Positions 23,224-30,733 of a stretch of DNA of 36,582 nt are shown in pieces (positions within the stretch are counted from its first letter, which is position 1; each line of letters begins with the position of its first letter). This stretch comes from JAWWPG01 sp037719575. Lineage in GTDB: Bacteria > Actinomycetota > Actinomycetes > Propionibacteriales > Nocardioidaceae. A program made the position numbers and the translations under genes. The stretch is taken from assembly GCA_037719575.1 (NCBI GenBank), contig JBBJMF010000017.1, forward strand, positions 1 to 36,582. Reading direction: 5' to 3'. The notes under the pieces were generated by a model. The model was not told the DNA's origin, ran no database searches, and saw only the letters and a program-made list of their open reading frames with translations.

Positions 23224-25713
23224 ATGTTAGAGCTGACTCTGCTCGGGCCGGTCGAGGCCCGGGTGGAGGGGGGACGAGTTCCGCTGGCCCCGCTCGAGCG
23301 GTGCTTGCTGGCGATGCTGGGGCTGTCGGCCGGCTCGGTCGTGTCGACCGAGCGCATCATCGACGGTCTGTGGAGGGACCATCTCCCAGCCTCCCCGCGG
23401 TCTCGGGTGCAGGGTTTGGTCTCGACCCTCCGACGCAAGGTTGGTGGCTCGCTGGTCACCCGCAGCCCCGGATATCTCCTCAGGGACGTCAGTATCGACC
23501 TCGACCGTTGTAACGACATCGCGGGACACGCGCGTCTGGCAGCCACCCCGGCCGAGAAGGCTGCGCTGCTGCGCGAGGCCGTACATCTGTGGCGGGGCGA
23601 ACCGTTGGACGGCGTTGCGGCGCCGGGCACCGTTGCCAGCCGGGTGCGACTGACCGAAACCCGCATCAGCCTCGCCGAAGAGCTCTTCGAGGCCGAACTC
23701 GACCTCGGAAGGCATGCCGAGCTGGTACCGGATCTGGTCGCCGCGGTGACGACGGACCCCCTGCGGGAGCGGTTGACCGGGCAGCTCATGACCGCGCTCT
23801 ACCGGTCGAATCGCCAGGCCGAGGCCCACCAGGTCTACGGCAGCCTGCGCAGGCGTCTTGCCGAAGAGCTCGGCAGCGACCCGTGCGCCGATCTGCGAGA
23901 GCTCCACCTGACGATCCTGCGAGGGCGCGCGATACATGTGCCGGCGCCGGCGAAGGAGGAGACGAAGCCCGCCCAGATGCCGGCCAGCGTCGGCCACTTC
24001 ATCGGTCGCGACGCCGACCTGACCGCCTTGACGGTCGCCCTTCCCCACGCGGATGACGAGCCGCGTGTCGTGTTGATCTCCGGTGCCGGTGGACTCGGCA
24101 AGACCGCTCTCGCCGTGCGCTGGGCTCATGCGGTCGCCGATCGGTTCCCGGACGGGCAGATCTTCGTTGACTTGCGCGGCAGCCGCGACGGCGTCCTTAC
24201 GCCGGGAGTCGCCCTGGGCGCGACGCTGCTCGCCCTCGGGCAAGCCGTCGATCAGCTTCCGGTCAGCGTCGATGAACGGGCAGCGCGGTACCGCACGCTC
24301 GTGCACGGCCGGCGGTTCTTGCTGGTCGCCGACGACGCGAACTCGATCGGGCAGCTGTTGCCCCTGGTTCCGCCAACCTCCGGAAGTCTCATCGTTGCGA
24401 CCAGCCGCGGCCAGCTGACCGCGCTGACCGCGCACCATGCGGTGCGAAGACTGATCATCGAGCCACTCACGGACAACGCATCGCTCGCCTTGTTGAGGGC
24501 GATCGTTGGAGAGGAACGGCTCCGCACTCCGGGCGCCGACGACATCGTGCGGTTGTGCGGCGGATGGCCGCTGGCGATCCGGTTGGCAGGCGCTACGCTC
24601 GCTGCCCGGTCGAGGCAGTCGCTCACGTCATTCGCCGCCGAGCTGTGTGAACGCGTCGACGTGTTGACGGTCGCCGACGATCCGCGCACGGTCCGAGCAG
24701 CCCTTGCAGCCGCCCATGCGGGCCTCGAGCTGGCCGCAAGGCGGCTGTTCGCCCAGCTCGGCGTCCTTCCGACGCCGACGGTCAGCCTTGAGTTGGCGGC
24801 TGCAGCCGCTGGGACCTCGACGCTCCGGGCACGCCTGCTCCTCGACGCGCTGATCTCAGCGAACCTGGTAGCCGAGGTGGACGCGGAGGATTACCACTGC
24901 CATGACATGATCTGGCGCTACGCCCGACGCTGCGGTGCCGCGCTCCCGGATCGAGCGGTCGTGGAGGAACGCGTGATCCGGTGGTACCTCAGTGCACATC
25001 GAATCGGCGAGGATGCCGACCCGTCCGCAGTGGTCCGTTGGGTGGCCGCTCGTGGCACTCCGGACCTGACGTGGCAGTTGCTGTCCGCCGCTCACACTGC
25101 CGGGGCGGTGCTGCCGGTGAGCTCGTACGAGCTGGGACTCGCCGCGGCGCAGCGACTCGATGACCGGCAATGCATCGGTGAGGCGCATGCCTACCTTGGC
25201 CTGGCCCTGGTTCCGGCGACTGAGCACCTGGCGCGGGCCGTCGACATGCTCGAAACAAGCACGGGTCCGGTAGCCGGTGCCGCCTCGTTCGCCTTGGCCG
25301 TGCTGCGCGCGCACCAGGGGCAGCCGGCCGAAGCCCAGGCCATCGTGGAGCGTGCCCTCGACCAGCTTGAGCCGGGTCGCGAACCGATCTCCTACGCGAT
25401 CGCCCTGCTCGGGTACGCGGAGGTGCTCCACATCGCGGGCGCGCCCGCACGGGTGCAGACACCGTTCGCGCAGGCGGTGATCCTGTGCGCTGCAACCGCC
25501 GATGTGCGGTTCCACGGTGAGTTCGTGGAGCCGTCGGTGGCCATCGAGTTCCTCGACTACGTCACCCGGTGCCTGAGCATGTCGCGAGTGGCGGTCGCCG
25601 ATCGGGAGCTCGCGAACCGGCTGCTCGGCGTCTGCCGCGCAGCCGGTGTCGGCAGCGGCTTGCTTCGGCACCTCCCGCGGGATCGCGCGATGCTGGATGT
25701 AGCGATCGCGTAG
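23224..25713 (+). CDS. SARP-family transcriptional regulator with NB-ARC domain (AfsR-like)
   Basis: Probable pathway-specific activator of the cluster, 829 aa. Residues about 1-90 are the OmpR-type winged helix of SARPs (LTLLGPVEARVEGG, RVQGLVSTLRRKVG, YLL), about 95-240 the bacterial transcriptional activator domain (LWRGEPLDG, RLAEELGSDP). NB-ARC follows, with Walker A GAGGLGKT at 287-294 and a Walker-B-like LLVADDAN. The C-terminal 300 residues are helical, TPR-like but degenerate. ATG 23224 has GAGGGA at 7 nt. It stands alone, 160 nt after the main operon, and ends the biosynthetic part on this strand with the thioesterase. Confidence 0.93.
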   Translation: MLELTLLGPVEARVEGGRVPLAPLERCLLAMLGLSAGSVVSTERIIDGLWRDHLPASPRSRVQGLVSTLRRKVGGSLVTRSPGYLLRDVSIDLDRCNDIAGHARLAATPAEKAALLREAVHLWRGEPLDGVAAPGTVASRVRLTETRISLAEELFEAELDLGRHAELVPDLVAAVTTDPLRERLTGQLMTALYRSNRQAEAHQVYGSLRRRLAEELGSDPCADLRELHLTILRGRAIHVPAPAKEETKPAQMPASVGHFIGRDADLTALTVALPHADDEPRVVLISGAGGLGKTALAVRWAHAVADRFPDGQIFVDLRGSRDGVLTPGVALGATLLALGQAVDQLPVSVDERAARYRTLVHGRRFLLVADDANSIGQLLPLVPPTSGSLIVATSRGQLTALTAHHAVRRLIIEPLTDNASLALLRAIVGEERLRTPGADDIVRLCGGWPLAIRLAGATLAARSRQSLTSFAAELCERVDVLTVADDPRTVRAALAAAHAGLELAARRLFAQLGVLPTPTVSLELAAAAAGTSTLRARLLLDALISANLVAEVDAEDYHCHDMIWRYARRCGAALPDRAVVEERVIRWYLSAHRIGEDADPSAVVRWVAARGTPDLTWQLLSAAHTAGAVLPVSSYELGLAAAQRLDDRQCIGEAHAYLGLALVPATEHLARAVDMLETSTGPVAGAASFALAVLRAHQGQPAEAQAIVERALDQLEPGREPISYAIALLGYAEVLHIAGAPARVQTPFAQAVILCAATADVRFHGEFVEPSVAIEFLDYVTRCLSMSRVAVADRELANRLLGVCRAAGVGSGLLRHLPRDRAMLDVAIA

Positions 25714-25778
25714 CGGGTTCGCAGTGATTCCGAAGGGTCCGTTGCGAGGGTGAACCACATCCGGCCCGAGGAGTCACG

Positions 25779-26354
25779 ATGACCCAATCGCATGTCGACG
25801 CACTGTACGCCCGTGACGCCACGTGTCAGTCGCTCGGCATCAGCATCGACGAGGTCGAACGCGGCCGGGCAGTGCTCCGAATGCGTGTGACCAAGGCCAT
25901 GACCAACGGCCACGGCATGGCCCATGGAGGTTTCCTCTTCCTGCTCGCGGACGCCGCGTTCGCGTATGCGTGCAACTCGGCTGGCCCGACCACGGTCGCG
26001 CAGTCCGCGGAGGTCACGTTCCTACGGCCGGCCGCGGCGGGCGACGTGCTGACAGCCGAGGCGCGCGGGCGCGACCGGAACGGCCGCGCCGGCCTGTACG
26101 ACGTGACCGTCACCAGGCACGGCAACGAAGTGATCTCGGAGTTCCTCGGACGGAGCGTGACGCTGCACAGGCCGCAACCCGTCTCGGCCGGATTGCGTGC
26201 GCATCGTCTAGCACCAGCCGCGGTCGGGTCGTGGCGCTGCCAGGTCGGGGCGTCACTGGCGACGTCCATGTCGCACCTGTCTGCGACGCCCCCGGGCCGC
26301 CGGCTTGGTACGTTGCAGGCATTCTCCGTTCGCGGGACCCCGCTAGGGTGCTGA
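25779..26354 (+). CDS. PaaI-type hotdog thioesterase with unusual C-terminal tail
   Basis: Acyl-CoA (or acyl-carrier) thioesterase of the PaaI group. The first 140 or so residues match the family: NGHGMAHGGFLFLLADAAFAYACN carries the active-site His-Gly-Gly and Asp, and VTFLRPAAAGDVLTAEARG and EFLGRSVTL follow. PaaI proteins normally end there; this one adds about 45 residues with no family resemblance, read from DNA that includes the right copy of the 52-nt repeat. The native stop was probably lost or the gene is fused to boundary DNA. ATG 25779 has GAGGAG. Either a proofreading or release enzyme of the cluster, or a phenylacetate-type gene brought along. Confidence 0.88.
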   Translation: MTQSHVDALYARDATCQSLGISIDEVERGRAVLRMRVTKAMTNGHGMAHGGFLFLLADAAFAYACNSAGPTTVAQSAEVTFLRPAAAGDVLTAEARGRDRNGRAGLYDVTVTRHGNEVISEFLGRSVTLHRPQPVSAGLRAHRLAPAAVGSWRCQVGASLATSMSHLSATPPGRRLGTLQAFSVRGTPLGC

Positions 26355-26356
26355 AT
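26305..26356 (+). repeat. Right copy of the 52-nt imperfect direct repeat
   Basis: Begins TTGGTACGTT and ends GTGCTGAAT; partner of 9677-9728, see there. It covers the last codons and stop of the PaaI-type gene, so part of that protein tail is repeat-encoded. A palindrome GGGGCGCCCC (26357-26366) directly follows. Confidence 0.45.
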
Positions 26357-26450
26357 GGGGCGCCCCCAACCCGCCTCAGCCCACAGCCGGAACCGCCTCT
26401 CCCAGCTCCCGACCGCACAACCGGGCCATACCGCCCGACAGCCGAGCCCC

Positions 26451-26891
26451 TCAGCGATCCGGCGGGTCGTCGCGGTAGATCTGGTGGACGTCGCCACGGG
26501 TCCGTGAGTACCGGTCGCCGTACCGGAGGACCCGCTGGGACACCACCATCGCGAGCAGCCGCCGGGCCATCGGGCGGGTGAACGGCAGGACGCAGAAGAA
26601 CCCGAAGAGGTCGGTGACGAAACCCGGGGTGAGCAGCAGGACCCCGCCGACCAGCACGATCGCGGCGTCGGCCAGCTCTCTGCCGGGCAGCGTCCCACTG
26701 GCGAGGGCGTCGGTCAGGGCACGCCAGGCGCGCCCTCCCTCCCGCTTGACCACCCAGGCCCCGAGGGCGGACTCCGCGATCAGCAGCAGGATGGTCGGTA
26801 TCGCCCCGATCTCGTGCCCGATCTGGATGATCACGTAGATCTCGAGGATCGGCAGGCCGATGAACACCGCCAGGATCGCGAGAGCCCTCAT
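26451..26891 (-). CDS. fxsA: FxsA family membrane protein
   Basis: Cytoplasmic-membrane protein of 146 aa. MRALAILAVFIGLPILEIYVIIQIG is the first hydrophobic stretch; further ones are at about 30-45 and 75-100 (VLVGGVLLLTPGFVTDLFG is the family signature). The C-terminus is basic and cytoplasmic. ATG 26891 overlaps the ppm1 stop (ATGA). Known in Escherichia coli for suppressing F exclusion of phage T7; its normal role is unknown. Conserved neighbour of ppm1 and rbpA in actinobacteria. Confidence 0.93.
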   Translation of the reverse strand: MRALAILAVFIGLPILEIYVIIQIGHEIGAIPTILLLIAESALGAWVVKREGGRAWRALTDALASGTLPGRELADAAIVLVGGVLLLTPGFVTDLFGFFCVLPFTRPMARRLLAMVVSQRVLRYGDRYSRTRGDVHQIYRDDPPDR

Positions 26892-27637
26892 CGACGCCTC
26901 CGCCCGACCAGTCCGGCCAGCTGCCGGAGCCGGTGCTGGACCCCCCAGCGGGTGACGCTCACCAGCGCCTCGCGGACGATGTCCCCGCTCATCTTCGACT
27001 CGCCGTACTCCCGCTCCACGAACGTGATCGGCACCTCGACGACCCGGAAGCCGGCCTCGACGGCCCGGCTCGCGAGGTCGACCTGGAAGCAGTAGCCCTG
27101 TGAGCGCACCTCCTCGAGCCCGATGCCCTCCAGCGTCGTACGACGGAACGCCCGGAAGCCCCCCGTCGCATCGTGCAGCGGCAGGCCGAGAGCGAGACGG
27201 GTGTAGAGGTTTCCGCCCCGCGACAGCAGCCTGCGCCGTCGCGGCCAGTTGACGACCCGGCCACCCGGCACCCACCGGGCGCCGATCACGAGGTCAGCCT
27301 CGGGAAGCGCATCGAGCAGCCGCGGCAGCTGCTCCGGCAGGTGCGACCCGTCGGCGTCCATCTCGATGAGGACGTCGTATCCCCGTGCCAGTCCCCAGGC
27401 GAACCCGGCGAGGTACGCCGCGCCGAGGCCCGCCTTGGCCTCCCGGTGCAGCACGTGGACACTCCCGTCGTGGGCCGCCACCTTGTCGGCCAGCTCGCCT
27501 GTGCCGTCGGGCGAGCCGTCGTCGACGACGAGCACGTCGACCGAGGGAACCGAGGCGCGCACCCGGTCCAGCACGAGCTCGATGTTCTCGGCCTCGTCGT
27601 AGGTCGGGATCACCACCAGACGGGGATAGGCGGTCAT
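26888..27637 (-). CDS. ppm1: Polyprenol monophosphomannose synthase (GT2)
   Basis: Transfers mannose from GDP-mannose to polyprenyl phosphate, giving the donor used for lipoglycans and protein O-mannosylation. 249 aa, GT2 fold: VVIPTYDEAENI, LVVDDGSPDGT, the DxD in EMDADGSHLPEQLPRL, ATGGFRAFRR, and VEVPITFVEREYGESKM are all dolichol-phosphate-mannose-synthase motifs. No membrane anchor. ATG 27637 overlaps the lnt stop (ATGA). In mycobacteria Ppm1 is fused to an Lnt-like domain; here the two are separate but coupled. Confidence 0.95.
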   Translation of the reverse strand: MTAYPRLVVIPTYDEAENIELVLDRVRASVPSVDVLVVDDGSPDGTGELADKVAAHDGSVHVLHREAKAGLGAAYLAGFAWGLARGYDVLIEMDADGSHLPEQLPRLLDALPEADLVIGARWVPGGRVVNWPRRRRLLSRGGNLYTRLALGLPLHDATGGFRAFRRTTLEGIGLEEVRSQGYCFQVDLASRAVEAGFRVVEVPITFVEREYGESKMSGDIVREALVSVTRWGVQHRLRQLAGLVGRRRR

Positions 27638-29154
27638 CTCGCTATCCTGCCGGCCGAGCGCCGTTTGCCCAAGGCCGCCGCCACGGTCAGCGCGAGAGCG
27701 AGAAGCGAGAGCCCGAGATCCACCCACAGGCCGATCCTGACCCCCCACGTGGTGCCGCTCGCCAGCGTCACCTGCCGGTCCAGCACGGCGCGGGTACGGA
27801 TCGTCGTCCGCCCGAGCACGTCTCCTGACGCGGAGAGGAACCCGCTGACGCCGTTCGTCGAGGCAACCACCACCTCGCGCCCGGTCTCGACGGCCCGGTA
27901 CCGCGAGATGGCGAACTGCTGGTCCAGCTGCCCCGACCCGGCGTACGTCGCGTTGTTGGTCTGGACGACGATCAGCCGGCCACCTCCGTGGACGATGTCG
28001 CGGACCAGGCCGTCGTACGCGACCTCGAAGCACATCAGGTCCCCGATCGAGGTCGAGCCGATTCGCAGCACCCCGGCTCGGTCACCCGGCGCGAAGTCCC
28101 GTGGGATCTGCTCGAGGCGGCCGATCACCTTCGTCAGCACGCCACGGAACGGGATGTACTCGCCGAACGGGACCAGATGCTGCTTCACGTACCGCTCCCC
28201 CGGGCCGGTCGTCGGCGACCAGACGATACCGACGTTCTGCACGTGGTCGGGGTCGGGTCCGCCCCGGACCGCCCCCACCAGAACGGGCACCCCGATGGCT
28301 CGCACCGCACCGTCGATCTCCGAGAACGCGGCGAAGTCACCGTAGGGGTCGATGTCGGTCGAGTTCTCCGGCCAGACGACGAAGTCCGGCCGCGCCTCCT
28401 CCCCCGCCGCGACCCGGCCGGCGAACGCCTTGGTCGCCGCGGCATGGTTGTGCAGCACGGCGCGGCGCTCGGTGAACGCGTCGAGCCCCTGGCCCGGCAC
28501 GTTGCCCTGGACCGCGGCGACCCTGACTTGGCCCTGGGGACCGGCGAGCCCGACGGGGAGGACGAGACTGAGCAGCAGCAGTCCGGCTGCGACTCCGACC
28601 TGCGCCCCACCGCGCCACGTGCGGTCACGACGCAGGACCGCATCGACGGCCAGCCCGACGACGAGGACCGTCACGAACGAGACCAGGGCGGTGCCGCCGA
28701 GCCGTCCGTAACGGTCGAGCGGCGTGTCGACGAGCCCGAAAGCCAGTCGGCCCCAGGGCAGTCCGCCGAACGGGACCGTGCCTCTCAGGAGCTCGGCGCC
28801 GACCCACGCGGCGGCAACGGCCGGCGGCCACCAGCGGTACGCAGTCACCAGCGCCCAGGAGAGCCCCATCAGCGCGTAGAAGGAGCCTTCGATGATGCTC
28901 AGCGCCACCCAGGCGTCGGTTCCGATGACTCGCAGCCACGGCATCAGCACGAGCATGAACCCGACGCCGAAGGCCCAGCCGTACCCGAGACCGGCGCGGG
29001 CCCGGCGGCTATGGACGGCAACGATGAGCGCCGCGAGACCCACCGGCATCAGCCAGACCTGGTCGTACGGCGGGAACGAGGCGCCGACGGCACAGCCGGC
29101 GGCAGCGGCGGTGAGGGCGCGAACCGCGGTGGACAACCATGGCCGCGCGAGCAT
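27634..29154 (-). CDS. lnt: Apolipoprotein N-acyltransferase
   Basis: Adds the third fatty acid to the N-terminal cysteine of lipoproteins. 506 aa, with about seven hydrophobic segments before residue 205, then a nitrilase-like domain. The catalytic triad Glu263 (WPEN), Lys324 (VKQHLVPFGEY) and Cys375 (LMCFEVAYD) matches Escherichia coli Glu267/Lys335/Cys387. ATG 29154 starts in MLARPWLSTAVR, giving the usual length. First gene of the lnt-ppm1-fxsA operon. Its upstream gap is 410 nt. Confidence 0.96.
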   Translation of the reverse strand: MLARPWLSTAVRALTAAAAGCAVGASFPPYDQVWLMPVGLAALIVAVHSRRARAGLGYGWAFGVGFMLVLMPWLRVIGTDAWVALSIIEGSFYALMGLSWALVTAYRWWPPAVAAAWVGAELLRGTVPFGGLPWGRLAFGLVDTPLDRYGRLGGTALVSFVTVLVVGLAVDAVLRRDRTWRGGAQVGVAAGLLLLSLVLPVGLAGPQGQVRVAAVQGNVPGQGLDAFTERRAVLHNHAAATKAFAGRVAAGEEARPDFVVWPENSTDIDPYGDFAAFSEIDGAVRAIGVPVLVGAVRGGPDPDHVQNVGIVWSPTTGPGERYVKQHLVPFGEYIPFRGVLTKVIGRLEQIPRDFAPGDRAGVLRIGSTSIGDLMCFEVAYDGLVRDIVHGGGRLIVVQTNNATYAGSGQLDQQFAISRYRAVETGREVVVASTNGVSGFLSASGDVLGRTTIRTRAVLDRQVTLASGTTWGVRIGLWVDLGLSLLALALTVAAALGKRRSAGRIAR

Positions 29155-29564
29155 GCGGCGAGCCTACGCTGCGGCAACCTCGTGGCCGCGGCTCGACCGC
29201 AGGAGAACCCGATCCCCTTCGGACCGGGCGCCGCTCCACTGGAAGTGGAGCCAGTGCCCGTTGTCTACTGGGAACCGGGTCTCTGCGTCGTCCACCCGCG
29301 CTCGGCGAGCTGCCATCCGATCAGCCGAGACAAGGCTGGGTTTGGATCAGGAACCCAGCTGCCGCGACCTCCCCGACTCCGGCCACCCGGGCGACCTGGT
29401 GGGTGGACTGGCGGAACTCTGTCAACTGCAGAGTCTTCCTGTCAACCACGCTCTGACCTGGGACGATCCACAAGAGGTGCAGGTCAACGACGCATTGTGT
29501 TCATGCTGTGTTCGCCGTTCGTTGGGGTCCGTGACGGCGTGTCGGTGACGACACGCCCGGCCGG
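29155..29564. other. Gap upstream of lnt with an 8-bp hairpin
   Basis: No convincing gene in these 410 nt. At 29233-29251 GCTCCACT-GGA-AGTGGAGC forms a perfect eight-base stem with a three-base loop; as the kal operon ends at 29565 on the minus strand it could be that operon's terminator, about 315 nt further on. ACTCTG and CAGAGT near 29417-29435 form a second weak dyad. The lnt promoter must lie at the right part of this gap but was not identified. Confidence 0.5.
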
Positions 29565-29960
29565 TCACCGGGCTGCGGGCACCACGACGGTGCCGGTCGC
29601 TGTGGTCGCCAGGAGGGGAGGTTCGAGCACTTCGGCGCGCGACTCGCCGAGCTCCGGCCGGCCACGGCAGATGACCGTGACCGTCAGGTCGAGGGTGCGA
29701 GATCGGCTGCCCACGCGAGTCACCTTCGCACTCACCTCCAGCACGTCACCCGCCCGCACCGGTGCCAGGAACTGGACGTCGGAGTAGGACGCGAACAGGC
29801 CCTCGTCACCGTCCGTCCGGATGCACATCTCGGTGGCGACGTCGCCGAACAGCGCGAGACTGTATGCGCCGTCGACCAGGTTGCCGGCATAGTGGGCGTG
29901 CGAGTACGGCACGTAGCGTCGGTGGGTGACGACCAGGCCCAGCCGCGGGTCCTCGGTCAT
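29565..29960 (-). CDS. kal: 3-aminobutyryl-CoA ammonia-lyase
   Basis: Removes ammonia from L-3-aminobutyryl-CoA to give crotonyl-CoA, a late step of the lysine fermentation-type pathway. 131 aa, hotdog fold: SHAHYAGNLVDGAYSLALFGDVATEM and FLAPVRAGDVLEVSAKVTRVG follow the family. ATG 29960 overlaps the kamE stop (ATGA). The last gene of the five-gene minus-strand operon. The operon membership fixes the function better than the fold does. Confidence 0.88.
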   Translation of the reverse strand: MTEDPRLGLVVTHRRYVPYSHAHYAGNLVDGAYSLALFGDVATEMCIRTDGDEGLFASYSDVQFLAPVRAGDVLEVSAKVTRVGSRSRTLDLTVTVICRGRPELGESRAEVLEPPLLATTATGTVVVPAAR

Positions 29961-30733
29961 GCCCGTTCCTCGGACGGGGTACGGCGCCAGGCGAGCGAGC
30001 TGACCAGGTAGCTGGCCACCTCGCCCGGCGTGGTGCCCTTCGTGAAGACCTTGTCCACCCCGAGCTCCTCGGCCTGCGACTCGTCGAACCGCGGGCCGCC
30101 GATGATGAGCAGCGGACGGGACGCGCGCGGGTAGGCCTCGTTGAACGCGGCGGACATCTCCCGCGTGTTCAGGATGTGCGCGTCACGCTGGGTGACGACC
30201 TGCGAGACGAGGACCGCGTCGGCACGCTCATGCTGGGCCCGGGCGACGAGGATCGGGACGGCGACCTGCGCGCCGAGGTTCACGACCTTCAGCTCGCGGT
30301 AGTATTCGAGGCCCTTCTCGCCGGCGAAGCCCTTGATGTTCAGGATCGCGTCGATCCCGACCGTGTGGGCGTCGGTGCCGATGCAGCCGCCGATCACCAC
30401 TAGGCGTCGGCGGAGGGTCTTCTTGACGGCAGCGTTGACCTCTTTGGGCATAAGCAACGGGTAGTCGCGTTCCACGACCTCGACCTTGCTGGTGTCGACC
30501 AGGTGGCTGACCTGTCCGTAGACGACGAAGAAGGTGAAGTCGGGGCCCATCGCCCTCGCGTGCACGACAAGGGCCGGCTCGAGACCCATCTTGCTGGCAA
30601 GCTGCGCGGCCGCCCCTTCGGCCCGCTTGTCGTGAGCGAGGGGAAGCGTGAAGGACACCTGCACCATGCCGTCACCCGTGGTGTCGCCGTAGGGCCGGAC
30701 GATCGTCGGGCCTGGGCCCGAGCGGGACGTCAT
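29957..30733 (-). CDS. kamE: D-lysine/L-beta-lysine 5,6-aminomutase, beta subunit
   Basis: Adenosylcobalamin- and PLP-binding subunit that, with KamD, moves the 6-amino group of beta-lysine to C5. 258 aa, start ATG 30733. The B12 signature DAHTVG has His123 as base-off cobalt ligand; Lys134, 11 residues on (ILNIKG), is the PLP lysine, the same spacing as His133/Lys144 in the clostridial enzyme. PLLIIGGPRF and LGVDKVFTKGTTPGEV are Rossmann/B12 loop features. ATG overlaps the kamD stop (ATGA). Activity requires B12; no cobalamin riboswitch is visible upstream. Confidence 0.95.
   Translation of the reverse strand: MTSRSGPGPTIVRPYGDTTGDGMVQVSFTLPLAHDKRAEGAAAQLASKMGLEPALVVHARAMGPDFTFFVVYGQVSHLVDTSKVEVVERDYPLLMPKEVNAAVKKTLRRRLVVIGGCIGTDAHTVGIDAILNIKGFAGEKGLEYYRELKVVNLGAQVAVPILVARAQHERADAVLVSQVVTQRDAHILNTREMSAAFNEAYPRASRPLLIIGGPRFDESQAEELGVDKVFTKGTTPGEVASYLVSSLAWRRTPSEERA

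Noticed and set aside
26357..26366. Palindrome GGGGCGCCCC as a regulatory site
   Set aside because: Ten bases of pure G/C self-complementarity in high-GC DNA between two convergent gene ends is not persuasive alone.
9578..26450. Integrase, transposase or tRNA at the cluster ends
   Set aside because: None could be read on either strand, so mobility is inferred only from synteny and the repeat.
27988..29787. Long plus-strand open frame opposite lnt
   Set aside because: Arg/Gly/Asp-rich antisense frame typical of high-GC DNA; Lnt on the other strand has its full catalytic triad.
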